Origin: JAJRAN01 sp963827135
GTDB lineage: Archaea; Thermoplasmatota; Thermoplasmata; Methanomassiliicoccales; UBA472
Assembly: GCA_963827135.1 (NCBI GenBank)
Contig: CAWGZX010000005.1
Span: 124,001 to 188,000 of the forward strand
DNA: 64,000 bases
Direction of reading: 5' to 3'
Below are positions 36,227 to 44,973 of this stretch, in pieces (the stretch's first letter is position 1; each line of letters opens with the position of its first letter). A program made the translations under genes and the position numbers. The notes under the pieces were generated by a model that saw nothing but the letters and a program-made list of their open reading frames with translations, had not been told where the DNA came from and made no database searches.

Positions 36227-36598
36227 CCGTAGCGATTACCGTCATTTCCTACGATAAGCTCTCCCCCGCACTGCTTCTTAAGACTAAGGTCATGATGAAC
36301 CGATGCGAGAGCCGAGTTACCTTGGGCCATGGCAGCAATGCTCAGCCAGATGCTGTCATTGGTAGAAGAGCGCCACCAAAAAGCGGCAGTATTAGGGAGA
36401 GAAAAGAGCCTCATTTTTCCTAAATTCCTTCTAATTCAATCTTTTCCCGTATGAAGACGGAAGGAAAGCGAGACATTTTACGTGATTCTTCCATCAACTG
36501 GCGTAAAAGGACGAACCGTTCGGAAACATATTAACGGCCTCAACCCATTTTGGGGCACCCGCATTCGGACCATGGGTCTACAGGGAGGAGTCGGGAAC
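36227..36598. promoter_or_regulatory. Intergenic region upstream of gdhA
   Basis: No credible gene. The right part has the TATA-like ACATATTAAC at 36526-36535 and GGAGGAG at 36584-36590 just before the gdhA ATG. The left part would contain the promoter of the GNAT gene. The middle shows nothing that I recognise. Confidence 0.45.
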
Positions 36599-37933
36599 AT
36601 GCAGACACGAGAATTGATCGAGAAGGTAATAGCCAAGAACCCGGGCGAGAAAGAGTTCCATCAAGCCGTGACCGAGGTTCTTGAGTCCTTGGAGCCGGTT
36701 TTGAAAGTGCGACAGGAGTACGCTAAGGCCAAGATACTCGAGAGGATTGTCGAGCCGGAACGAACCGTTTTGTTCCGTGTGACCTGGACCGACGACAAGG
36801 GGGAGATCCATGTCAACCGCGGTTATAGGGTGGAGTTCAACAGCGCTATTGGTCCGTACAAGGGAGGGCTTCGCTTCCATCCGTCGGTCAACCTAGGGAT
36901 ACTCAAGTTCTTGGGATTCGAACAGATATTCAAGAATTCCCTCACTGGTCTTCCCATGGGCGGAGGGAAGGGAGGTTCGGACTTCGACCCCAAGGGGAAG
37001 AGCGACGCCGAGGTTATGAGGTTCTGCCAGGCCTTCATGAACGAGCTGTACCGCCACATAGGCCCCAACACGGATGTCCCGGCTGGCGATATTGGGGTGG
37101 GTGGAAGGGAGATCGGCTACTTGTTCGGCCAGTACAGGAAGATAACCAACCGCTTCGAGTCGGTCTTGACTGGAAAGGGCATCAACTGGGGAGGCTCACT
37201 CGTCAGACCTGAGGCGACTGGCTATGGTTGCACCTACTTCTGCGAGGAGATGCTCAAGACCAAAAAGGAGACCATAAAGGGGAAGACGGTGGCCATCTCC
37301 GGGTCGGGGAACGTTGCCCAGTACGCTGTACAGAAGGTTACCCATCTAGGCGGTAAGGCGGTCACGATGTCCGATTCCGATGGTTCGATATACGACCCTC
37401 ATGGGATCGACGAGAAGAAATGGAACTTCATCATGGAGCTCAAGAACGTTAAAAGAGGTAGGATACAGGAGTACGCGGATAAGTTCGGTTGCGAGTACTG
37501 GAAGGGGGAGAGGCCTTGGAAGGCGCCTTGCCAGGTCGCAATGCCCTGCGCCACCCAGAACGAGATCGAGAAGAAGGATGCCATGGCCTTGCTTGACCAT
37601 GGGGTGATTGCGGTGTCAGAGGGCGCGAACATGCCGACGACGCTCGAGGCCACTGAGCTGTTCATCAAGAATGGTGTGCTGTTCGGTCCTGGTAAGGCGG
37701 CTAACGCCGGAGGCGTGGCCACCTCTGGACTGGAGATGTGCCAGAACCACATCGGCCTGTCCTGGTCGGCCGAGGAGGTTGACCGCCAGCTGCATCAGAT
37801 AATGGTCAACATCCACAAGTCCGCGGCTGAGGCGGCGGCCAAGTACGGCTTCCCTGGCAACTATGTCATCGGCGCCAATATCGCGGGCTTTGTCAAGGTC
37901 GCCGGCGCTATGTTGGACCAAGGCATCGTATGA
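36599..37933 (+). CDS. gdhA: Glutamate dehydrogenase, NADP type
   Basis: Interconverts glutamate with 2-oxoglutarate and ammonia. 444 residues, the size of the hexameric E. coli-type enzyme. Motifs are PYKGGLRFHPSVN (substrate Lys), PMGGGKGGSDFDPKGKSD (catalytic Lys), GPNTDVPAGDIGVG, RPEATGYG and the Rossmann GSGNVAQYA; no acidic residue follows as in strict NAD enzymes (SDSDGS), which fits NADP. ATG 36599 is chosen for GGAGGAG upstream and the known N terminus; an upstream in-frame start adds 39 non-conserved residues. It precedes the NuoEFG-like/Nfn operon, to which it could deliver NADPH. Confidence 0.94.
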   Translation: MQTRELIEKVIAKNPGEKEFHQAVTEVLESLEPVLKVRQEYAKAKILERIVEPERTVLFRVTWTDDKGEIHVNRGYRVEFNSAIGPYKGGLRFHPSVNLGILKFLGFEQIFKNSLTGLPMGGGKGGSDFDPKGKSDAEVMRFCQAFMNELYRHIGPNTDVPAGDIGVGGREIGYLFGQYRKITNRFESVLTGKGINWGGSLVRPEATGYGCTYFCEEMLKTKKETIKGKTVAISGSGNVAQYAVQKVTHLGGKAVTMSDSDGSIYDPHGIDEKKWNFIMELKNVKRGRIQEYADKFGCEYWKGERPWKAPCQVAMPCATQNEIEKKDAMALLDHGVIAVSEGANMPTTLEATELFIKNGVLFGPGKAANAGGVATSGLEMCQNHIGLSWSAEEVDRQLHQIMVNIHKSAAEAAAKYGFPGNYVIGANIAGFVKVAGAMLDQGIV

Positions 37934-37958
37934 CGAGCGAGCCTGTTGAAACCCTTTC

Positions 37959-37981
37959 GACCGGGGGCATCACCTCCGGTC
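37959..37981 (+). terminator. Possible hairpin after gdhA
   Basis: GACCGG and CCGGTC form a 6-base stem with an 11-base loop, 26 bases after the gdhA stop and followed by a short T-containing stretch. Weak evidence; archaeal terminators usually need a longer T run. Confidence 0.25.
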
Positions 37982-38093
37982 CGATTTCATTATCTCCCCA
38001 GGTGTCATCTTCAGCATCCGTATTACCCAACGGACCTAACGATTTGAATTGCGAACAATCTAAATGAGGGGATATCACAACCAAGGTGTGGTC

Positions 38094-38615
38094 ATGAAAC
38101 ATGAACACAGGAACAAGTGCCTCGATGTCGAGAAGAGGTGCGTCCCAGAGGATACGGCCAAGAGATTATCCGCCATCTTCCTGAAATACCGCAAGGACAA
38201 GGACGATCTGCTATCCATTTTACAAGATATCCAGGATGAGTTCGGATACTTACCCGAGGATGCCCTATATCTTCTATCCAAGGAAATCAAGGTTCCAGAG
38301 AATGAGATCTATGGAGTAGCGACATTCTATGCCATCTTCAGATTCGAAAGGCCTGCCAAGCACAGGATCACCGTCTGCCTAGGCACCGCGTGCTACGTCA
38401 ATGGGTCAACGAGGATCCTGGATGAGGCGGAGAGGAAGCTGGGCATAAAGGTAGGCCAGACCACAGAGGATGGTCAGATCAGCTTAGATCACGTATTCTG
38501 CAACGGCTGTTGCGGTCACGCCCCGGTTGTGATCGTCGACAACGATGTCTCCGGGGGATGGTCCGCAACCAAGCTAAGCGAGACCATCGATAAATTCAAA
38601 GAGGGGTCTCCTTGA
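38094..38615 (+). CDS. NuoE-like [2Fe-2S] subunit of NAD(H)-linked oxidoreductase
   Basis: 173 residues of the 24-kDa/NuoE/HydC family. The thioredoxin-like domain has ATFYAIFRFERPAKHRI and the cluster Cys in VCLGTACYVNG and FCNGCCGHAPVV. It passes electrons to or from the flavin subunit encoded next. ATG 38094 follows AAGGTG; a TATA-like ATCTAAATGA lies about 30 bases upstream. First gene of a five-gene operon; its stop overlaps the next start as TTGA. Confidence 0.9.
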   Translation: MKHEHRNKCLDVEKRCVPEDTAKRLSAIFLKYRKDKDDLLSILQDIQDEFGYLPEDALYLLSKEIKVPENEIYGVATFYAIFRFERPAKHRITVCLGTACYVNGSTRILDEAERKLGIKVGQTTEDGQISLDHVFCNGCCGHAPVVIVDNDVSGGWSATKLSETIDKFKEGSP

Positions 38616-40492
38616 GCGATGACATCTGGTCTAAGGCCAAGGTAACCCTAGATGGGCTCAGGAACAGGGATAAGCCTGTGATATACCTTGGATCGGCCTC
38701 TTGTGGTCGAGCCGCGGGAGCACTCGCTGTCAGACGGGAAATCCAAAGCGAGCTGAAGAGCCATTCGGTCGATGCCGAGGTTGTGAATGTCGGATGCATT
38801 GGCCCGTGTTACATGGAGCCACTGGTCTATATCCAACTCCCTGGTGAGCCGGCGGTTGTCTACAATAACGTGACGGTCGCCGAGGTGAAGGATCTCATCC
38901 AGAAGGTAATCGTAGAAAGGATCCATATGAAAGACAAGGCCGTTGGCGTCCTGGCCGAATCCCCGGAATTGGGCATGCCGCGGTTCTTCGAACACCCCAT
39001 GCTCTCGCCTCAGACCAGACTGGTCATGAGGAATTGCGGGCTAATCGACCCCTCCAACATCGACCATTATCTCGCCAGCGGCGGCTATCTCGGCCTAAAA
39101 AGAGCTCTAGAAATTGGGCCAGAGAAGGTCATCGAAGAGGTCAAGGGATCTGGGCTTAGGGGAAGGGGGGGAGCGGGCTTCTCCACGGGCATGAAATGGA
39201 AGCTGTGCCGTGATGCCCCAGGAGATGTGAAATACCTCATCTGCAACGCCGACGAGGGCAACCCAGGGACCTTTGTCAACCGCATTCTGCTCGAGGGCGA
39301 CCCCCACGCTGTCCTGGAGGGAATGGTCATCGCCGCCTATGCGATTGGGGCTTCTCAGGGCTTCATCTACATCAGGCACGAATACCCGCTGGTCCGAGAG
39401 TACATTCACAAGGCGACCTTGGACATGAGGCGGCTGGGTCTGCTAGGCGAGAACATATTGGACAGCGGTTTCGATTTCGACATCCAGATAAGGAGAGGGG
39501 CGCTGGCTTTCGTCTGTGGCGAGGAGACGGCATTGATGGCCTCGATAATGGGCCACAGAGGCATGCCCAAGCCCAGGCCGCCCTTCCCGGCCACTTCCGG
39601 GCTTTGGGGCAGGCCGACGAACATCAATAACACCGAGACCATGGGCACAGTCCCGCTTGTCCTCCGCATGGGCGGGCCCAATTATGCCAAGTACGGGATC
39701 AAAGGGTCCTCAGGCACGAAGACCTTCTCCCTCGGTGGCAAGGTGAGACGGACTGGTTGCATCGAGGTCCCCATGGGCACCCCGCTCAGCACCATAGTCT
39801 ACGATATCGGCGGCGGAATGGTGGACGGCAAGAAGTTCAAGGCCGTCCAGACAGGGGGGCCGTCCGGAGGTTGCGTCCCAGACTATTTGCTTGATACGGG
39901 CGTGGATTACGAGCAGTTGACCAACCTGGGGGCAATAATGGGGTCGGGTGGGCTCATTGTGATGGATGAGGACACCTGCATGGTTGACATGGCCAGGTAT
40001 TTTCTCAGCTTCACCCAAGATGAATCTTGCGGTAAATGCGTGCCCTGCAGGATAGGCACAAGGCGAATGCTCGATGTGTTGGAGAGGATCACCCAGGGCG
40101 ATGGCGAGATGGACGACCTGCTGCGGCTGGAGGAGCTTTGCGAGACAATCAACAAAGGTTCGCTCTGCGGTCTGGGCCAGACCGCCCCAAACCCGATCCT
40201 TACCACCCTGAAGTACTTCAGGAACGAGTATGAGGCACACATCGTCGAGAGGAGGTGCCCGGCCAAGTCCTGCAAGGCGCTGATGCACTTCGAGATCGTT
40301 CCAGAGAAGTGTGTCGGCTGTGGGGAGTGCAAGGAGAAGTGCCTCTCGGCAGCCATCTCGGGATCCGCCAACGCGCCTCATCTGATCGACCAGTCGAAAT
40401 GCACCAAATGCGGCATCTGCCTGCAGGTCTGCCCGACAAAAGCCTCGGCCGTGGCCAAGCTCGATGGCGACGGCAAAGGGGTGAGGGCATGA
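38612..40492 (+). CDS. NuoF-like flavin/NAD(H) subunit with extra ferredoxin domain
   Basis: 626 residues, like HydB/HndC. An N-terminal thioredoxin-like [2Fe-2S] domain (YLGSASCGRAAG, VGCIGPCYMEP), the FMN and NADH site (GRGGAGFSTGMKW, CNADEGNPGTF, FVCGEETALM), the SLBB fold (GGPSGGCVP), the [4Fe-4S] motif ESCGKCVPCRIGT, and a C-terminal two-cluster ferredoxin (CVGCGECKEKC, CTKCGICLQVCP). Proteins of this build are the site of flavin-based bifurcation in HydABC-type enzymes. The start is TTG overlapping the previous stop. The gene family is bacterial in character. Confidence 0.92.
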   Translation: MSDDIWSKAKVTLDGLRNRDKPVIYLGSASCGRAAGALAVRREIQSELKSHSVDAEVVNVGCIGPCYMEPLVYIQLPGEPAVVYNNVTVAEVKDLIQKVIVERIHMKDKAVGVLAESPELGMPRFFEHPMLSPQTRLVMRNCGLIDPSNIDHYLASGGYLGLKRALEIGPEKVIEEVKGSGLRGRGGAGFSTGMKWKLCRDAPGDVKYLICNADEGNPGTFVNRILLEGDPHAVLEGMVIAAYAIGASQGFIYIRHEYPLVREYIHKATLDMRRLGLLGENILDSGFDFDIQIRRGALAFVCGEETALMASIMGHRGMPKPRPPFPATSGLWGRPTNINNTETMGTVPLVLRMGGPNYAKYGIKGSSGTKTFSLGGKVRRTGCIEVPMGTPLSTIVYDIGGGMVDGKKFKAVQTGGPSGGCVPDYLLDTGVDYEQLTNLGAIMGSGGLIVMDEDTCMVDMARYFLSFTQDESCGKCVPCRIGTRRMLDVLERITQGDGEMDDLLRLEELCETINKGSLCGLGQTAPNPILTTLKYFRNEYEAHIVERRCPAKSCKALMHFEIVPEKCVGCGECKEKCLSAAISGSANAPHLIDQSKCTKCGICLQVCPTKASAVAKLDGDGKGVRA

Positions 40493-42666
40493 TCACCATC
40501 AACGGCAAGCAATACCCTTTCAAGGCTGGCCAGACCGTGCTTGAGGCCGCTACCGCGGCGGGGATCTACATCCCCACGCTGTGCAACCATCCGCACCTAA
40601 CCGCGTTCGGCGCCTGCCGGCTATGCCTCGTCCAGATCGACAACGTTCGCGGGCTGCCCACTGCCTGCACCATCCCGCTCGCGGACGGCATGAACATCCG
40701 CACCGAGAGCGAGGACATCCAGAGGCTGAGGCGTGAGATCATGCTCCTGATGCTGTCGGAGCATCCCTACAGCTGCCTGGTCTGCAAGGACAAGGAGCTG
40801 TGCGTGAAGTACAACAGCTGCACCACCAAGGCCGGGAAGATCACAGGATGCAACCTCTGCTCCTGGAAGGAGGGATGCGAGGTGCGCAAGGTGGTCGACT
40901 ACCTCAAGATCGACGAGATCACCTACCCCATCCATTACCATGACTATCCGTTGGAGAGGGACGAGCCCTTCTTCGACCGGGACTACAACCTCTGCGTGCT
41001 CTGTGGCCGTTGCGTGCGCGTATGCGAGGACATCCGAGGGATAGGCGCCATCGCATTCCTGAACCGCGGGCACGAGACCAGGATAGGGACCGCCTTCGGC
41101 ATGTCCAACATCGATGCGGGCTGCGTTTTCTGCGGCGCCTGCCTCGACGTGTGCCCGACCGCGGCCTTGACGGGAAGGGCTACGAAATGGCTGGCGAAGA
41201 CCGAGAAGAGGACCAAAACCACCTGCAACTTCTGCAGCGTGGGATGCGCCATGGTCATGGAGGGGCGTAGGGAGACGGTTATGCGAGCCCAGGCCGACCT
41301 TGACGGGGCGGCCAACAAGGGACAGGCCTGCGTGCTCGGTCGCTTCTGCATACCTTCCTTCTTCAACGCCATCGGCCGGCTTCGCTATCCTATGGTACGC
41401 AAGGAGGGCGTGCTCACGCCCGTCCAATGGGACGAGGCCTTGAAGGCTGCAGCGGAGGGCCTAAGCATGTACGACCCGGGCGATGTGCGCATCGTGGTCT
41501 CTCCTCAGTTGACCAACGAGACCGCCTACCTGCTCTTTCGGCTCTCCAAGGAGGTTCTCCCCGGGTCCACCATGGAGCTTGACTCTCCTTTCGATTCATT
41601 GGCCTTGGGCGTCTCCAGGGAACTGCTCGGCCACACAGGGTCGAGCGGGATGCTCGCGGCCATCAGCAACGCGGGCACCATCCTCATCGTCGGTGAGGAC
41701 CTGCGCATCGACCACAGCGTGCTCAGGGTGCGGATCAACGCGGCCCACAAGAGAGGCGCCAAGGTCATCTGGCTGGGCCCGATGCCACAAGGCGAGGACC
41801 GGCTGGTGGACTATCATTACCCTGGCACGGACTACCTTGACAAGCTGGCCGGCCTGCTGCGCAAGATGGCCCACGATGCGCACAACTTCGAGGGAGCAAA
41901 TGAGTTCCTGGAATCCCTGGTCATGTTCAAGGACAGCAAGGAGTCGAGCGAGATGGCCAAGAACATCAGGGGGAGAAGCCTGTGCGTCCTGATAGGCAAG
42001 GGCGTGCTGGTCGACCGTCCTGAGGCTGTGCTCACCGCGGCTTACAACCTGTTGGTCCTTACGCGCAGCCCTCGCGGCCTGATCCTATTGCTGGAATCGA
42101 ACTCGCAGGGCATCAGCGATATCACCGATCTTCCCATGACCACTCCAGGGCCGATGCCTGATGCTAAAGCCTACTACGTGACCTCCGGCAACGCCGAGGT
42201 GCCGAAGGACGCTGGCTTCCTGGTGCTTCAGGACATATTCGAGAGCCCGCTGATGGAGAGGGCCAACGTGGTCCTTCCTGGGACAGGCATGCCAGAGGAC
42301 GCTGGCACCATCACCTCGCTGGAGGGCAGAGTCCAGGCACTGGACCCGATAGCCCAGCCGCCTGGGATGGCCAAGCCCGATTGGCAGATCGTAGCCAAAC
42401 TGGCCGGAGAGATGGGCAGCGGCAGTTTCGCTTACGACAGCGCGGAGCAGGTGACCTTCGAGCTCTTCAGGGCGACCAGGGTCAAGTCCCTAGGGCTGAT
42501 GGCCAAGGACAGCATGCCCTTGAAGCTCCACGCCATGCCGGAGGTCGGTCCAGCACCTGATCCACCTTACTGCGCGAAGCATGTCCATGTCTATCGGGGG
42601 GCGGACATAGTCCATAAGGTCGACGACCTGCGCCGTCTCTACAAGCTATGGGGGGTGGTGAAGTGA
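40489..42666 (+). CDS. NuoG/FdhA-like iron-sulphur subunit with degenerate molybdopterin domain
   Basis: 725 residues. N-terminal [2Fe-2S] ferredoxin (TLCNHPHLTAFGACRLCLV), a NuoG-type His/Cys region, further Cys groups (YSCLVCKDKELC, CNLCSWKEGC), two [4Fe-4S] motifs (CVLCGRCVRVCE and CVFCGACLDVCP), a fourth cluster motif (CNFCSVGC), then about 460 residues of a molybdopterin-oxidoreductase-like fold. I see no Cys or Sec at the place used by formate dehydrogenases, and the domain is shorter than in FdhA, so it resembles NuoG: an electron conduit, not a catalytic molybdenum enzyme. ATGA overlap with the upstream gene, GTGA overlap with the next. Confidence 0.85.
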   Translation: MITINGKQYPFKAGQTVLEAATAAGIYIPTLCNHPHLTAFGACRLCLVQIDNVRGLPTACTIPLADGMNIRTESEDIQRLRREIMLLMLSEHPYSCLVCKDKELCVKYNSCTTKAGKITGCNLCSWKEGCEVRKVVDYLKIDEITYPIHYHDYPLERDEPFFDRDYNLCVLCGRCVRVCEDIRGIGAIAFLNRGHETRIGTAFGMSNIDAGCVFCGACLDVCPTAALTGRATKWLAKTEKRTKTTCNFCSVGCAMVMEGRRETVMRAQADLDGAANKGQACVLGRFCIPSFFNAIGRLRYPMVRKEGVLTPVQWDEALKAAAEGLSMYDPGDVRIVVSPQLTNETAYLLFRLSKEVLPGSTMELDSPFDSLALGVSRELLGHTGSSGMLAAISNAGTILIVGEDLRIDHSVLRVRINAAHKRGAKVIWLGPMPQGEDRLVDYHYPGTDYLDKLAGLLRKMAHDAHNFEGANEFLESLVMFKDSKESSEMAKNIRGRSLCVLIGKGVLVDRPEAVLTAAYNLLVLTRSPRGLILLLESNSQGISDITDLPMTTPGPMPDAKAYYVTSGNAEVPKDAGFLVLQDIFESPLMERANVVLPGTGMPEDAGTITSLEGRVQALDPIAQPPGMAKPDWQIVAKLAGEMGSGSFAYDSAEQVTFELFRATRVKSLGLMAKDSMPLKLHAMPEVGPAPDPPYCAKHVHVYRGADIVHKVDDLRRLYKLWGVVK

Positions 42667-43517
42667 ACAAGGTCGTCGAGCGCACGGAGCTGGTCCCTAA
42701 CGTGCACAAGATGGTCATAGAGGCGCCCTTGCTGGCCAAGAAGGTTAGGCCGGGCCAGTTCCTTATCGTCATGGCCGACGAGAAGGGCGAGCGCATACCC
42801 ATCTCCATCGGCGATTGGGACGAGAAGGCTGGAACCGTCACCATCTTCTTCCTGGAGGCGGGCGTCTCCACCATGAAGCTGGCGCAGAAGAAGGCCGGGG
42901 ACGACCTCTTCGCGGTGGTGGGGCCGCTGGGCCATCCGGCCAAGATCGCGAAGTATGGGACGGTCCTACTTGGAGGAGGGTGTTATGGCATCGGAGGCAT
43001 CACGTCCATAGCCAAGGCCATGAAGGCCGCTGGTAACAAGGTCATCGTGGTCATCGAGGCGCGGTCCAAGTACCTGCTCTATAACAAGGAGGTCCTCCGC
43101 AAAATCGCCGACGAGTACCTCGAGACCACCTCCGACGGCAGCAGCGGGGTAAGGGGCAAGGTCCAGGACGTCGTGCAATTCATCACCAGCCAGCAGAAGG
43201 TGGACCTAGCCTACTTCATCGGCTGCTCGTTCATGATGATGAACTGCTCAAATGCCACCAAGGGGAGGCATCTGAAGACCATGGTCTCGCTCAACGCCCT
43301 CATGCTCGATGGCACGGGCATGTGTGGCGTGTGCCGCGTCAGCGTGGGCGGGCACACGAAGTTCGCCTGCGTGGACGGCCCGGAGTTCGACGGCCATCAG
43401 GTGGACTGGCTGCAGATGATCCAGCGCAAGTCCATGTACCTCCAGGAGGAGATGCTGGCATACCAATACCACACCTGCCGGGCGCTGGCGAAGAAGGCGC
43501 AGGAGGAGGGCGACTGA
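42663..43517 (+). CDS. nfnA: NADH-dependent ferredoxin:NADP oxidoreductase, small subunit (NfnA-like)
   Basis: 284 residues, like NfnA/SudB. Flavin domain (PISIGDWDEKAGTVTIFFL), NAD-binding region (LLGGGCYGIGGITSIAKAM) and a C-terminal [2Fe-2S] site (MCGVCRVSVGG..FACVDGPEFDGH). In NfnAB this subunit holds NAD(H) and FAD and works with the large subunit to bifurcate electrons of NADPH to NAD and ferredoxin. GTG 42663 overlaps the stop before it by four bases. Coupled to nfnB by a one-base gap. Confidence 0.9.
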   Translation: MNKVVERTELVPNVHKMVIEAPLLAKKVRPGQFLIVMADEKGERIPISIGDWDEKAGTVTIFFLEAGVSTMKLAQKKAGDDLFAVVGPLGHPAKIAKYGTVLLGGGCYGIGGITSIAKAMKAAGNKVIVVIEARSKYLLYNKEVLRKIADEYLETTSDGSSGVRGKVQDVVQFITSQQKVDLAYFIGCSFMMMNCSNATKGRHLKTMVSLNALMLDGTGMCGVCRVSVGGHTKFACVDGPEFDGHQVDWLQMIQRKSMYLQEEMLAYQYHTCRALAKKAQEEGD

Positions 43518-43518
43518 C

Positions 43519-44964
43519 ATGGCGGAAGGGTCGCAGGAAAAGGTCAAGGCCCCCCGGCAGAGGATGCCCGAGCAGCACCCCTTGGTCCGGGCGAGGAACT
43601 TCAACGAGGTGCCCACTGGCTACTCCCCCGAGACGGCGCAGCTCGAAGCTAGCCGCTGCCTTCAGTGCAAGAAGCCCTCCTGCATGGAGGGCTGCCCGGT
43701 GGGCGTCAAAATACCCGAGTTCATCAAGCTTATCCGCGAGGGTGACTTCGTGGCCGCCGCCCGCAAGATCAAGGAGACCAACGCCCTGCCTGCGGTCTGC
43801 GGGCGGGTGTGCCCACAGGAGGTCCAATGCGAGGGTTCCTGCATCCTTAGCAAGAAGGGCGATCCGGTGGCCATAGGCCATTTGGAGCGCTTTTGCGCCG
43901 ACTTCGAGAGGGGCGCGCATCAGGTATGCGTTCCAGTGAAGGCCGCCCCTAACGGCAAGAGGGTAGCGGTGGTCGGCTCGGGGCCGGCCGGACTGACCGT
44001 GGCCGGCGATCTGATCCTTCTTGGCTACCAGGTAACCATCTTCGAGGCGCTGCACAAGCCTGGTGGTGTGCTGGTCTACGGCATCCCTGAGTTCCGCCTG
44101 CCCAAGGACATCGTGGAGGCGGAGGTGAGGTACCTGCAGAGCCTCGGGGTGGACCTGAAATTGAACATGGTGATCGGAGCGGTGTGGAGCATCAAGGAGC
44201 TCATGGAGGTCGATGGGTACGACGCCGTGTTCATAGGTGTCGGGGCCGGGACCCCGCAGTTCCTGAACATGCCAGGGGAGAACCTCTGCGGCGTGTACTC
44301 GGCCAATGAGTACCTGACCAGGGCCAACCTGCTGAAGTCCTACCAGTTCCCCAGGTACGACACCCCCCTGGCCAAGGGGAGGAGCGTGGCGGTGGTAGGG
44401 GGAGGCAACGTGGCCATGGACAGCGTGAGGACCGCGCTCAGGCTCGGCGCGGACAACGCCTTCATCGTCTATCGTCGCTCCGTCGAGGAGATGCCCGCTC
44501 GCAGGGAGGAGATCCATCACGCGCAGCAGGAAGGGGTGCAGTTCAAGATCCTCACCAACCCGGAGGAGGTCATCGGCGACGAGCGCGGATGGGCCAAGGC
44601 CTTGAAATGCATCAAGATGGAGCTGGGAGAGCCAGATGCCAAGGGGCGCAGGAAGCCGGTGCCTGTGAAGGGCTCCTGGTTCGACATCCCTGTGGACCTT
44701 GTGATCGTGGCCATCGGAACCAACGCCAACCCGCTCCTCACGGCCAACGTGCCGGACCTGAAGCTGAACGAGAGGGGCTACATCCTAACTGATGAGCACG
44801 GGCGCACCAGTGTGCCCCGGGTCTATGCCGGGGGGGACATCGTGACCGGCTCGGCCACGGTCATCCAGGCCATGGGAGCTGGGAGGAGGGCGGCGAACGC
44901 CATCCACAAGGACCTCACCGGAAAGGACGCCGAACGGCCAGACGCCTGCAGCGCCACAATGTGA
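43519..44964 (+). CDS. nfnB: NADH-dependent ferredoxin:NADP oxidoreductase, large subunit (NfnB/GltD-like)
   Basis: 481 residues. N-terminal Cys clusters (CLQCKKPSCMEGCPVGV, PAVCGRVCPQEVQCEGSC) bind two [4Fe-4S] centres; the FAD Rossmann motif is VAVVGSGPAGLTVAGDL, and the NADP motif VAVVGGGNVAMDSVRTALRL. The final FAD contact is RVYAGGDIVTGSATVIQAMG. The fold is shared with the small subunit of glutamate synthase, but the pairing with NfnA and the absence of a large GltB point to Nfn. Last gene of the operon; convergent with lysS at 10 bases. Confidence 0.92.
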   Translation: MAEGSQEKVKAPRQRMPEQHPLVRARNFNEVPTGYSPETAQLEASRCLQCKKPSCMEGCPVGVKIPEFIKLIREGDFVAAARKIKETNALPAVCGRVCPQEVQCEGSCILSKKGDPVAIGHLERFCADFERGAHQVCVPVKAAPNGKRVAVVGSGPAGLTVAGDLILLGYQVTIFEALHKPGGVLVYGIPEFRLPKDIVEAEVRYLQSLGVDLKLNMVIGAVWSIKELMEVDGYDAVFIGVGAGTPQFLNMPGENLCGVYSANEYLTRANLLKSYQFPRYDTPLAKGRSVAVVGGGNVAMDSVRTALRLGADNAFIVYRRSVEEMPARREEIHHAQQEGVQFKILTNPEEVIGDERGWAKALKCIKMELGEPDAKGRRKPVPVKGSWFDIPVDLVIVAIGTNANPLLTANVPDLKLNERGYILTDEHGRTSVPRVYAGGDIVTGSATVIQAMGAGRRAANAIHKDLTGKDAERPDACSATM

Positions 44965-44973
44965 TAGGCTCCA

